From: JAWXTS01 sp044433305 | Lineage (GTDB): Bacteria > Bacteroidota > Bacteroidia > Bacteroidales > Rikenellaceae | Reading direction: 5' to 3' | Length of the DNA: 40,615 bases | Assembly: GCA_044433305.1 (NCBI GenBank) | Contig: JAWXTS010000007.1 | Coordinates: forward strand, 1 to 40,615 | Shown: positions 1-6,723 of the stretch, in pieces | Position numbering within the stretch: position 1 is the first letter of the stretch | Layout: each line of letters begins with the position of its first letter | Program-made: the position numbers and the translations under genes | The notes under the pieces: model-generated | What the model was told of the DNA's origin: nothing | What the model saw: only the letters and a program-made list of their open reading frames with translations | Databases searched by the model: none

Positions 1-11
1 AGGCATTCCCA

Positions 12-302
12 ATGGCATACAGCGAAAACTGCACAGAGTTTATTGAAACGGAAATTGAACGTACAGAGAGCACTATCACAAGCACCGAGAACACCATCTT
101 CAAGTGGATTCCGATACTAATCATAGCCGCAGCCCTGCTCATAATATTCGTCGACAAACCAATGTGGCGAGCCGCCTGCGTAACCACAATCGCTTTTTTA
201 ATAACCCTATTAGTTGTCGACAGCAACTCCCACGCCCGAATCGTGGAGTATGACAAGGCTTTGAATGAGGCACGAAGTACAGCAGAATCAAATAAATTCT
301 AA
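12..302 (+). CDS. Small two-helix membrane protein, possibly 5'-truncated by the window edge
   Basis: I do not recognise this 96-residue protein. Residues 1-27 are polar and rich in Glu and Thr. Two adjacent hydrophobic stretches follow (about 31-47 and 52-69), separated by the short polar turn VDKPMW, and the C-terminal tail of about 25 residues is charged. This predicts a small inner-membrane hairpin with both ends on the same side. The reading frame is open from the first base of the window to the ATG at 12, so the true start could lie outside. No ribosome-binding site can be judged. Its function is unknown. Confidence 0.5.
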   Translation: MAYSENCTEFIETEIERTESTITSTENTIFKWIPILIIAAALLIIFVDKPMWRAACVTTIAFLITLLVVDSNSHARIVEYDKALNEARSTAESNKF

Positions 303-313
303 TGCACCCCAAG

Positions 314-487
314 TTACTCCTTCAGACAGCCAATCGGAACTATATATATTCCATCAGTTCTGCAATAAGCATAGTCTCCCGTTGCTGTAAGTATTATCTT
401 GAAGCTCGGATCTTTCATCTTTGAGGTGTCGATTTTTTTCCCAATTATTCCATTTGGCGCAAAATCATTATCGAGTTTGACAGCCAT
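314..487 (-). CDS. Small conserved-looking ORF, 57 aa, unknown function
   Basis: A minus-strand ATG at 487 opens a 57-codon frame ending at TAA 314-316. The product begins MAVKLDNDFAPNGIIG and ends with DGIYIVPIGCLKE. The composition looks protein-like (Lys/Asp-rich start, hydrophobic beta-like end). The tail resembles, from memory, C-terminal ends of Bacteroidales proteins I cannot name. It may therefore be an intact small gene or the surviving C-terminus of a larger decayed one. It runs convergent to the gene at 12-302 and divergent from the epimerase at 626, and fills an otherwise empty stretch. No clear promoter was found. Confidence 0.4.
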   Translation of the reverse strand: MAVKLDNDFAPNGIIGKKIDTSKMKDPSFKIILTATGDYAYCRTDGIYIVPIGCLKE

Positions 488-505
488 AATACACTTAACT
501 TTCTA

Positions 506-541
506 TTTGTGCCAACGATTCAAAAATAATCACTAACTTTA
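506..541 (+). promoter_or_regulatory. Possible Bacteroidota promoter for the epimerase/acetyltransferase pair
   Basis: TTTG at 506-509 is followed 24 bases later by TAACTTTA at 534-541, an imperfect match to the TTTG/TAnnTTTG promoter type. The spacing is longer than the usual 19-21. The position, about 85 bases before the ATG at 626, fits. Confidence 0.3.
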
Positions 542-625
542 CGCTATGGCAGAGAGAGAATGCTGTGAGACGAGATTTCTCTGAAGCTATTAGAATGATA
601 AAAATTTAAAACTGATTATTTTTAT

Positions 626-1687
626 ATGCAAGTATTATTATTAGGAGGCACAGGAGCTATGGGAAGCTACCTTAGTGAAATCTTATCTGATAAAGGAATA
701 GACACGTATATCACATCACGACATAAAAGATCAAATAAAAATAATATCACTTACATTCAAGGGGATGCAAAAAATATTGAATTTATAGGTAATCTTTTAA
801 CAAATAAGTGGGATGCGATTGTAGACTTTATGGTTTACGACACTGCCACTTTTGAAAGCAGAGCTAATCTTTTATTAGATTCTACAAATCAATATATCTA
901 CCTTAGCTCAAGTCGAGTATATGCAGAATCAAAAGATAAAATAACAGAAGAATCACCTCGTTTATTGGATGTATGCAAAGACGAAACATATCTTTCAACA
1001 GACGAATATGCTCTGACTAAGGCTAGACAAGAGAATGTTTTACAAGAATCAAAGAAAAAGAATTGGACTATCATTAGACCATACATCACGTATGGTAAAG
1101 AGCGGTTGCAGTTAGGCAATTTGGAAAAAGAGTATTGGTTATACAGCGCTTTGAATGGCAGAGCTATAATATTCAATAAAGAGATTGCAGCAAAAACAAC
1201 CACGCTAACCAATGGTTACGATGTTGCACGAGCAATAACAGCACTGATTGGTAATACAAAAGCATATGGCGAGGTTTTTCATATAACAAATCCCAAGTCC
1301 GCTACTTGGGATAAAGTATTAGATATCTATCTAGATACTCTCGAAAAGCATTGTGGCAAAAGACCTAAGGTGCGATTCACGTCACTACCTAAATTTATAT
1401 CATGCTTTCCAGCACTATATCAAATACAATATGACAGATTATATAATCGAGAGTTTGACAATTCAAAGATAGGTCAATATATTGACATCAATACATTTGT
1501 CGATATCGAAGATGGCTTAGAAAGCACACTTACTCAGTTTATTAGAGACCCTAAGTTCAAAATCATGAATCATTTTACAATAGCAAAGGCGAATATTTAT
1601 GCGGGGGTGGTAAATTTTTATCATTATAAAACAATCTTCATATGGTTTCTTAAAAGAATTGTGAAAAAGATATTGAGAATGAAATGA
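626..1687 (+). CDS. NAD-dependent epimerase/dehydratase family protein (extended SDR)
   Basis: This is a 353-residue cytoplasmic sugar-nucleotide-type oxidoreductase. The N-terminus has a Rossmann nucleotide-binding loop (GGTGAMGSYL, residues 8-17), then a YLSSSRVYAES strand, and the catalytic-type YALTK (YxxxK) near residue 128. The C-terminal 50 residues end in a basic, hydrophobic segment (YHYKTIFIWFLKRIVKKILR) that could associate with the membrane. The gene is clearly more AT-rich than the acetyltransferase it overlaps (ATGA junction, 4 bases). The pair is therefore translationally coupled but of mixed composition, which suggests transfer of the epimerase. The substrate cannot be told; sugar modification is the natural inference. 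Confidence 0.8.
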   Translation: MQVLLLGGTGAMGSYLSEILSDKGIDTYITSRHKRSNKNNITYIQGDAKNIEFIGNLLTNKWDAIVDFMVYDTATFESRANLLLDSTNQYIYLSSSRVYAESKDKITEESPRLLDVCKDETYLSTDEYALTKARQENVLQESKKKNWTIIRPYITYGKERLQLGNLEKEYWLYSALNGRAIIFNKEIAAKTTTLTNGYDVARAITALIGNTKAYGEVFHITNPKSATWDKVLDIYLDTLEKHCGKRPKVRFTSLPKFISCFPALYQIQYDRLYNREFDNSKIGQYIDINTFVDIEDGLESTLTQFIRDPKFKIMNHFTIAKANIYAGVVNFYHYKTIFIWFLKRIVKKILRMK

Positions 1688-2235
1688 CCGAAAAAGAGAA
1701 AATGATAAGCGGCCAGATGTATAATGCTGGCGACGCCGAACTTGGAAAAGACAGAGACCGTTGCGGCGACCTCTGCCACGACTATAACCAAATAAAAACT
1801 TCGCAAACAGAGCAGTGTGCTGCGGTAATGCGTCAGCTTCTGGGCGGCTGTGGCGAAAAGTTTATCTTAAGGCCAAACGTATGGTTCGACTACGGTTACA
1901 ACATCACCATAGGCGAGAACTTTTATTCCAACTATAACCTTGTGATTCTAGACTGCGCGAAGGTCACCTTTGGCGACAATGTTTTCATCGCCCCAAACTG
2001 CGGCTTCTACACCGCCACCCATCCGACCGATGCCGAGCAGCGCAACGCTGATTTGGAGTATGCCCTGCCTATTACTGTGGGCAACAACGTCTGGATAGGC
2101 GCAGGCGTAACGGTCTTACCTGGGGTCGAGATTGGCGACAACTGTGTAATCGGAGCAGGCAGCGTAGTGGTGAAATCAATCCCCGAAAACTCCATCGCTG
2201 TGGGGAATCCATGCAAGGTTATTAGGAGTGTTTAA
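1684..2235 (+). CDS. maa: Maltose/sugar O-acetyltransferase (LacA/Maa family)
   Basis: This 183-residue left-handed beta-helix acetyltransferase transfers acetyl from acetyl-CoA to the hydroxyl of a sugar such as maltose or glucose. The N-terminal Maa domain starts EKMISGQMYNAGDAEL. Hexapeptide repeats run from about residue 70 to 178 (ITIGENF, VTFGDNVFIAP, ITVGNNVWIGAGVTVLPGV, IGDNCVIGAGSVV). The catalytic histidine is H113 in ATHPTD. The length equals the family norm. The ATG overlaps the stop of the preceding epimerase, so both are probably one transcript. The family call is secure; the sugar is not. Confidence 0.9.
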   Translation: MTEKEKMISGQMYNAGDAELGKDRDRCGDLCHDYNQIKTSQTEQCAAVMRQLLGGCGEKFILRPNVWFDYGYNITIGENFYSNYNLVILDCAKVTFGDNVFIAPNCGFYTATHPTDAEQRNADLEYALPITVGNNVWIGAGVTVLPGVEIGDNCVIGAGSVVVKSIPENSIAVGNPCKVIRSV

Positions 2236-2314
2236 CGCAGTAATCGTAACTTGCCGATACATAACGTTGTCTACTTAACATGTTGGCAAACAGGATTTTG
2301 TGGGGTTATAACCC

Positions 2315-3250
2315 CTACTCCTCAAACGCAGCAGCTCGAACAGCGACATTCTCGCGCAGAGACTCCTTGTATAGCTCCAACTCTTGCAGGTGGTAGTTGC
2401 CAATGCTGAATAGGTCAGCAAGGTCTGGATAATAGAGAGCTTCGCTATCCAATCCATCGACAATAAGCACGTGATATTCGGTGTCGACCGTGACTGTTAC
2501 GCTCTCATTAAGGCTCGCCACAGTGCCATCTGTCGCCCAATTCACGGGGTTAATACATATCTTCGAGTCGGAGATTAGCGGGTTGATTGCATCGACTGTG
2601 GCCACGGAACTGTAACAGATTGTGACACCTGTGTCGTCCACACACGTTGCCGCTACGATATTGCCACTCAGAAGGTCGTCCTCAGTCACTTTGTAGCCTA
2701 TTACATAAGCCGCAACCAACCTTGCACGCTCCTCTGCGGTGAGGCTTTTCGTAAGTTCCACGACCGCTTTTCCGCCTTGGCTAAAGCCTGCAATGATGAA
2801 TGGGCGGTCGCTGTTTTTGGTCTCTATAAAGTTGTCGAAAGCAGCCTCGACATCCGCCATTGCAGCAGGGAAAAGCTCGTCCACAGCATCCTCGCCATCC
2901 ATCCAGACATTGAGGGTGATTTGTCGGTAGTATGGGGAGTAGAAGTTTGCCTCGGTGCCAAAAATCTCCTCTGCCAACTCGTAAGAGTAGAGCTGTGCGG
3001 CACGTTGTTCTTCATTGTAAACATCGCCGTAGTGGTAAGTTACGCCATCGCTATCCGTCCAATCAAAGACGCAAGTGGGTAGGATATAGAATACATCGAC
3101 CGCCTGAGACGGCTCGCCCTCGACATTGGTATACCAACATTCAGAGCTGGTATAATCAGGGGCTTCTAGCATAGTCTCAGAGCCACTGTAAACTGATTTA
3201 CAGCACGCCACAGCGAGCAGCGCCAATAGGTATAGGGTTATTTTTTTCAT
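2315..3250 (-). CDS. DUF3089-type alpha/beta-hydrolase lipoprotein
   Basis: The 311-residue protein starts with a lipoprotein signal (MKKITLYLLALLAVACC, cysteine at 16 or 17), so it is probably anchored in an envelope membrane. The mature part matches the DUF3089 pattern: VDVFYILPTC near the start, then GFSQGG, a serine nucleophile elbow of an alpha/beta hydrolase, around residues 154-159. A late YHVLIVDGLD strand with Asp/His candidates could complete a triad. It acts as an esterase or lipase of unknown substrate by family inference. Its ATG lies 3 bases after the YjbQ stop, so the two are likely co-transcribed. The stop codon sits beside the palindrome GGGGTTATAACCCC (2302-2315), perhaps a weak terminator. 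Confidence 0.8.
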   Translation of the reverse strand: MKKITLYLLALLAVACCKSVYSGSETMLEAPDYTSSECWYTNVEGEPSQAVDVFYILPTCVFDWTDSDGVTYHYGDVYNEEQRAAQLYSYELAEEIFGTEANFYSPYYRQITLNVWMDGEDAVDELFPAAMADVEAAFDNFIETKNSDRPFIIAGFSQGGKAVVELTKSLTAEERARLVAAYVIGYKVTEDDLLSGNIVAATCVDDTGVTICYSSVATVDAINPLISDSKICINPVNWATDGTVASLNESVTVTVDTEYHVLIVDGLDSEALYYPDLADLFSIGNYHLQELELYKESLRENVAVRAAAFEE

Positions 3251-3253
3251 CGG

Positions 3254-3664
3254 TTATCCAATTACAGTTGCAACAATATTTCGCGCTCCACCTCGGTTAC
3301 GAAACTCGCACAGATATATCCCCTGCCAGATACCCATGTTGAGTCTGCCGCCAGTGATGGGGATGCTCAGGCTTGCGCCTACAAGTGAAGATTTTGCATG
3401 AGCTGGCATATCGTCGGCACCCTCCAAAGTGTGGGTGTAGTAGCTCTCACGCTCCTTTACTAAGCGGTCGAAGATTGCCCCCATATCGGTCTGCACATCG
3501 GGGTCGGCGTTCTCGTTGATGGTCAGCCCTGCCGAGGTGTGACAGATAAAAAGGTTCAACAAACCAACCCTTGGAAGGGGTGGCAGGTTGCGCACAATCT
3601 CGTCTGTTATGAGGTGAAAACCTCTCGAACGTGCTCTTAATGTAAACTCTGTTTGTTGTATCAT
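3254..3664 (-). CDS. yjbQ: YjbQ/UPF0047 family protein
   Basis: This 136-residue cytoplasmic protein has the full YjbQ fold. Diagnostic blocks are CHTSAGLTINENADPDV (about residues 41-57), the HAKSSLVGASLSIPI segment (about 88-102) and the closing GIYLCEFRNRGG run (about 115-126). Conserved His, Asn and Asp residues form a putative metal or phosphate site. YjbQ proteins have weak thiamine-phosphate synthase activity in E. coli, but their real role is unsettled. The gene precedes the DUF3089 lipoprotein by 3 bases. It lies downstream of the FadL-type porin, separated by that gene's terminator. Confidence 0.9.
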   Translation of the reverse strand: MIQQTEFTLRARSRGFHLITDEIVRNLPPLPRVGLLNLFICHTSAGLTINENADPDVQTDMGAIFDRLVKERESYYTHTLEGADDMPAHAKSSLVGASLSIPITGGRLNMGIWQGIYLCEFRNRGGARNIVATVIG

Positions 3665-3706
3665 ATCATTTTAGGCTCAAAAAGTAGATATACAAATACA
3701 CTTTTA

Positions 3707-3752
3707 TAAAAACTAAAAGAGGAGCCAGCCTTTATAAGGGCTGATACTCCTC
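3707..3752 (-). terminator. Rho-independent terminator of the FadL-type porin gene
   Basis: GAGGAG (3719-3724) pairs with CTCCTC (3747-3752), with inner AGCC/GGCT pairing. On the minus strand it is followed by a T-rich run (TTTTAGTTTTTA). A second hairpin, AACCTCCA (3758-3765)/TGGAGGTT (3783-3790), precedes it without a T-tract. Confidence 0.7.
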
Positions 3753-3836
3753 AGAGCAACCTCCACTATTCATCGCTAATAATGGAGGTTAGGTTTATTT
3801 TATACCTCTAAAGGGCAATTATCTATTATGAATCGC

Positions 3837-5072
3837 CTAGAATCCCCAAGAAAGACCCAAAGAGAAGATGTTAGCTACGGCACGATATGTACCAGAAAGA
3901 TCGCTGTAACTACTTGTACGATCATATGATGCAGGAACAAGGTAAGCGTAAGCAAGGTCGATTGAGAAGCTTGAACATGGGCGTAGGCTCACTCCGCAAG
4001 TGTAACCAAGTTTATCCATCGAAGGAGTCTCAGGAGTGAAATATTCATCTTGCACAGGGCTTTGGTCGAAGTAGATACCTGCACGTGCTGTAAGCCAATC
4101 TAAGGCATCGTATTGAGCTCCTAAGCGATAGATCATAGTGTTGCTGTAATCTTTTTGGGCTGAGCTTGGCTCTAAGCCCTCTACGTCCCAATCAAACTCC
4201 AACTCCTCGTAGGTGCTCCAACCAACTCTTTGAACCTCTGCCGAGATTGTCCAAGCCTTTGTAGGGTGGTATGTAACACCCGCGCTAAGGGTTGATGGCA
4301 TAGGTAGCTCAGCTGAGAAGTTATTGCTCTCCATAAACGAGTAGTAATCTTTGACAGCATCCAGATCGAAGTCTAGCGAAGTAGTACCCTCGCTAACGGC
4401 CATCTTCATCTTTGAGCGATATGATGCACCAATGCTCCAGCTTTTGTTGATGTCATAAAAAAGACCTACGTTTATGCCATACGCAATGGCTGCATCACCC
4501 GAAAGAGTTGCGTTGCAGGTGCCATAAGTGGCCGTTGCAGCTTGGCTAACCATAGATTTTGACAAATCAAATGAGCCCCACGAAATCATCAAGCCAGCAC
4601 CAACAGAAAGTTTATCACAGAAGAAATTGTATGATATAGTTGGTTGAATGTTATATGCAGATAGAGAGATGTTTTGCACCTCGCTCATACCTATCCAGTC
4701 ATCACCCCAGTTCATCGATGAACCATAAGGAGTGTTGAATACCAAGCCCACAGCCAAGTCATCGGTAATCTTGTAGTTAGCAGTAAGTGATATAGGAGTC
4801 GAAAGCTTGTTATCTGACTCGGCATAGTTGCCATCGTTCTTATATGTTACAAATGCACTAACGCCAGTTACAGAAGCAGAGATAGTGAATCTCTCTTGTT
4901 GGAAGGCTGCTGCTGCAGGGTTGAACCATACTGACTCCGAATCTAGTTTTTGAGAGACGCCAGTGTGGGCCATTCCCAACTGCTTAGCACTAAGGCTATT
5001 TACTTGATAACCCTCTGCTAAGGCAGATGTTGTAACTACTGCCGCTAGGGCCAAAAGGATAATTTTTTTCAT
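3837..5072 (-). CDS. FadL/OmpP1-family outer-membrane transporter
   Basis: This is a 411-residue outer-membrane beta-barrel of the FadL/TodX type, which moves hydrophobic small molecules such as long-chain fatty acids. A Sec signal peptide occupies residues 1-19 (MKKIILLALAAVVTTSALA), leaving mature EGYQVNSLSAKQLGMAHTGVS. This matches the family N-terminal hatch, followed by the diagnostic VWFNPAAAAF (about 49-58). Alternating amphipathic strands run to the end, closing with FSLGLSWGF and a terminal aromatic residue as expected for barrel assembly. A TATTTTTG -7 box at 5142-5149 and the terminator at 3707-3752 suggest a monocistronic gene. Confidence 0.9.
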   Translation of the reverse strand: MKKIILLALAAVVTTSALAEGYQVNSLSAKQLGMAHTGVSQKLDSESVWFNPAAAAFQQERFTISASVTGVSAFVTYKNDGNYAESDNKLSTPISLTANYKITDDLAVGLVFNTPYGSSMNWGDDWIGMSEVQNISLSAYNIQPTISYNFFCDKLSVGAGLMISWGSFDLSKSMVSQAATATYGTCNATLSGDAAIAYGINVGLFYDINKSWSIGASYRSKMKMAVSEGTTSLDFDLDAVKDYYSFMESNNFSAELPMPSTLSAGVTYHPTKAWTISAEVQRVGWSTYEELEFDWDVEGLEPSSAQKDYSNTMIYRLGAQYDALDWLTARAGIYFDQSPVQDEYFTPETPSMDKLGYTCGVSLRPCSSFSIDLAYAYLVPASYDRTSSYSDLSGTYRAVANIFSLGLSWGF

Positions 5073-5141
5073 AGTTTGTTTTAGTTAGTTAACTTTATTT
5101 TCAAACAAGTAAACATCTACTTACTTGACAAGAAATCAGCG

Positions 5142-5149
5142 CAAAAATA
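5142..5149 (-). promoter_or_regulatory. Putative -7 box for the FadL-type porin
   Basis: On the minus strand this reads TATTTTTG, a full match to TAnnTTTG, about 70 bases before the ATG at 5072. No clear TTTG is seen at -33. Confidence 0.4.
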
Positions 5150-5160
5150 AGATAAATAAA

Positions 5161-5406
5161 CTAAATATCACTAATTTTAACAACTAAATCACCCCCACAT
5201 CTGTTCATTACACTAGATATTTGCACTTTTTGGGCCATGTCAGAGGGCGTATCAACCCTGCCCGATGGGTAATAGATTACGTAGTATATCGTCCGCACCC
5301 TATAAGGTGTAGGTCTTTTATAGAAAATAAAATAGGAGAAGATTTCAACATACTCGCCAGTGCCTCGATTGTTATAGATTCCAAGTACCGTATCCATCCT
5401 CTCCAT
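5161..5406 (-). CDS. Doubtful small ORF following RNA copy 1
   Basis: An 81-codon frame starts inside the 3' end of the structured RNA (MERMDTVLGIYNNRG; other ATGs at 5427 and 5397) and ends at 5161. The product is rich in Tyr (FSYFIFYKRPTPYRV, YYVIYYPSG), is not recognised and has no signal peptide. In RNA copy 2 the equivalent frame stops after Met-Asp-Thr-Val-Leu-Asp. The shared bases there therefore reflect RNA conservation, not a shared protein. It may be a real accessory gene led by the RNA, or an accidental frame in an AT-rich spacer. Confidence 0.3.
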   Translation of the reverse strand: MERMDTVLGIYNNRGTGEYVEIFSYFIFYKRPTPYRVRTIYYVIYYPSGRVDTPSDMAQKVQISSVMNRCGGDLVVKISDI

Positions 5407-5649
5407 TAGGTTTTTGATCATTCGCAATCATTAAAACCTACCAAAAAAGAATGGCACGAACTTAACATATCCACCGTAGAGGTACTGGTATACCCATGAA
5501 GCAAGACAAGCAAGCTCGCACCATAAGGATACAGTACGAGCGTTGCACATAGTCTCTAAGCTTCATTAAAAAATTACCAGTTTTCTACAGCTAGATCTTA
5601 CGCGAACGCAAATAATATTTTAAACTTCGGAGCACCTCCGAGGAATTTC
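5390..5649 (-). ncRNA. Structured RNA, copy 1 (paralogue of 8268-8523)
   Basis: This stretch is clearly similar to 8268-8523 and folds the same way when read on the minus strand. Listed in plus-strand order, the pairings are: a 5' hairpin CGGAG 5628-5632/CTCCG 5636-5640; a long rod made of CCGTAGA 5474-5480/TCTACAG 5584-5590, ACTGGTA 5484-5490/TACCAGT 5575-5581, ATGAAGC 5496-5502/GCTTCAT 5560-5566, AGAC/GTCT, GCAA/TTGC, and tip GCTCGCAC 5514-5521/GTACGAGC 5534-5541; then a 3' hairpin TAGGTTTT 5407-5414/AAAACCTA 5433-5440. Several stems differ between copies by compensating changes. A good promoter lies just upstream (5656-5687). There is no U-tract terminator at the apparent 3' end. The family is not recognised; a 6S-like rod or a Bacteroidales-specific Rfam RNA is possible. 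Confidence 0.6.
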
Positions 5650-5655
5650 TTGATA

Positions 5656-5687
5656 CAAAGATAGAAAAAACAAACTTCTATTCCAAA
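5656..5687 (-). promoter_or_regulatory. Bacteroidota promoter of RNA copy 1
   Basis: Minus strand: TTTG (5684-5687), exactly 20 bases, then TATCTTTG (5656-5663). This is an ideal match to the -33/-7 promoter type, and it sits at the edge of the conserved RNA block, putting the transcript start near 5649. Confidence 0.7.
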
Positions 5688-5755
5688 TATAGCAGCAGAC
5701 GTACATTTTGCTCTACTTCTTTGTTATTCTACCATAAATCGCGATATACTCTCAC

Positions 5756-6550
5756 CTACAAGTAAAACTCCGCTGGCTCTTTGCGAGGCTCTGAGTAGGC
5801 ACCGACAAACTTCTTCTCGGCCATTTTGTAGAGCAGACCACCCCACTCTCGTGCGTCGTAAGGGCATACCGCAATGCAGTGGGCGCACTTGATACACTTG
5901 TCGCTATCGGTCGATGGCTTGGGTGAGCCGATTGCTCCAACGGGGCACGCAGCAGCACAGATTCCGCAAATGTTTTTATCCTTCTTCACCGCCTTTATGC
6001 ACTTGCTTTTATTTGTACTTGGAACCAATGGGTTACTTCCCGGTATTTTATACGGGTTGTTGCCAGGGACTTGCAAAGGCTCTGCGGTCGGCATAATAAG
6101 AGCCGCCTTAGCCCCAAACCCCTTAGCCTTCTGAACATCACTCTCATCAGGACGCTCGGCCGCCACCTTAGGGAATATCGAGTGCTCGGCAACAAATGCC
6201 CCTGCTGCAACGGGAACAAAACCACACTCCGTAGCAATATCCCTTAGCTCCAAGAGCGCATCATCAAACTCACGATTGCCATATACAGCTACGAGAACAG
6301 CCCTCGTCTTATCGCCTCGGAACTTGCGTATCTGCTCCGCCGCAATGGCAGGCACACGCCCAGCATAGACAGGAATCGCAAAAATTGCCATATCCTCTTT
6401 AGCGATAGTGGTCGCCTGAGCATTCATCTTAATAAGCGGAAAATCCACCGCCTCAACATTAGCCACAACCGAAGCCACGCCCTCAGCAATCGCCTCTACA
6501 ACTCTCTTCGTCGTGCCCGCAGCACTGAAATATATCAGGTTTAGTTTCAT
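5756..6550 (-). CDS. Flavodoxin-ferredoxin fusion (EFR1 family)
   Basis: This 264-residue cytoplasmic electron-transfer protein has an N-terminal flavodoxin-like domain (residues 1-155, FMN-phosphate loop YFSAAGTTKRV, then IPVYAGRVP and VYGNREFDDA). The C-terminal part is a two-cluster ferredoxin. The cysteines are C195, C198, C202 (CGICAAACP) with partner C184, and C219, C222, C225, C229 (CIKCAHCIAVCP), as expected for two [4Fe-4S] centres. The arrangement is that of EFR1-type proteins of anaerobes, whose redox partner is usually unknown. A TACCTTTG -7 box at 6601-6608 lies about 50 bases before the ATG. No clear terminator follows before the RNA promoter region. Confidence 0.9.
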   Translation of the reverse strand: MKLNLIYFSAAGTTKRVVEAIAEGVASVVANVEAVDFPLIKMNAQATTIAKEDMAIFAIPVYAGRVPAIAAEQIRKFRGDKTRAVLVAVYGNREFDDALLELRDIATECGFVPVAAGAFVAEHSIFPKVAAERPDESDVQKAKGFGAKAALIMPTAEPLQVPGNNPYKIPGSNPLVPSTNKSKCIKAVKKDKNICGICAAACPVGAIGSPKPSTDSDKCIKCAHCIAVCPYDAREWGGLLYKMAEKKFVGAYSEPRKEPAEFYL

Positions 6551-6600
6551 AAGTTTACATGTTTTTCTGATGCCTTATGGCATTCTATATAGTTATTTAA

Positions 6601-6608
6601 CAAAGGTA
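6601..6608 (-). promoter_or_regulatory. -7 box for the flavodoxin-ferredoxin gene
   Basis: Minus strand TACCTTTG matches TAnnTTTG. The conserved 31-base motif at 6641-6671 lies just upstream of the promoter region. Confidence 0.45.
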
Positions 6609-6640
6609 GCTTTTTTTTGCATATAACCCGAGAACAATAC

Positions 6641-6671
6641 ACAAGTGTTTACGCGACCGCAAACAATATTT
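6641..6671 (-). repeat. Third, partial copy of the RNA's most conserved block
   Basis: About 26 of 31 bases match RNA copy 2 at 8465-8495. The core is TTACGCGA(A/C)CGCAAA(T/C)AATATTT, in the same orientation. It lies between the YjiH stop (6724) and the flavodoxin promoter. Neither the 5' hairpin nor the rod is present around it. It may be a decayed RNA copy or a shared protein-binding site. Confidence 0.45.
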
Positions 6672-6723
6672 GGGGCTGGTGGCGCGACACAGAAATCGCA
6701 AGAGCACAACCATTCTAAACTGC

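Noticed and set aside
2302..2315. GGGGTTATAACCCC palindrome as a terminator between the convergent acetyltransferase and DUF3089 genes
   Set aside because: The stem is very short-looped, overlaps the stop codon, and has no clear T-run on either strand; noted only as a possible weak terminator.
5221..5409. Plus-strand 62-codon frame opposite the doubtful ORF at 5161-5406
   Set aside because: No protein-like features; it overlaps the RNA's 3' hairpin and the opposite frame, and has no promoter.
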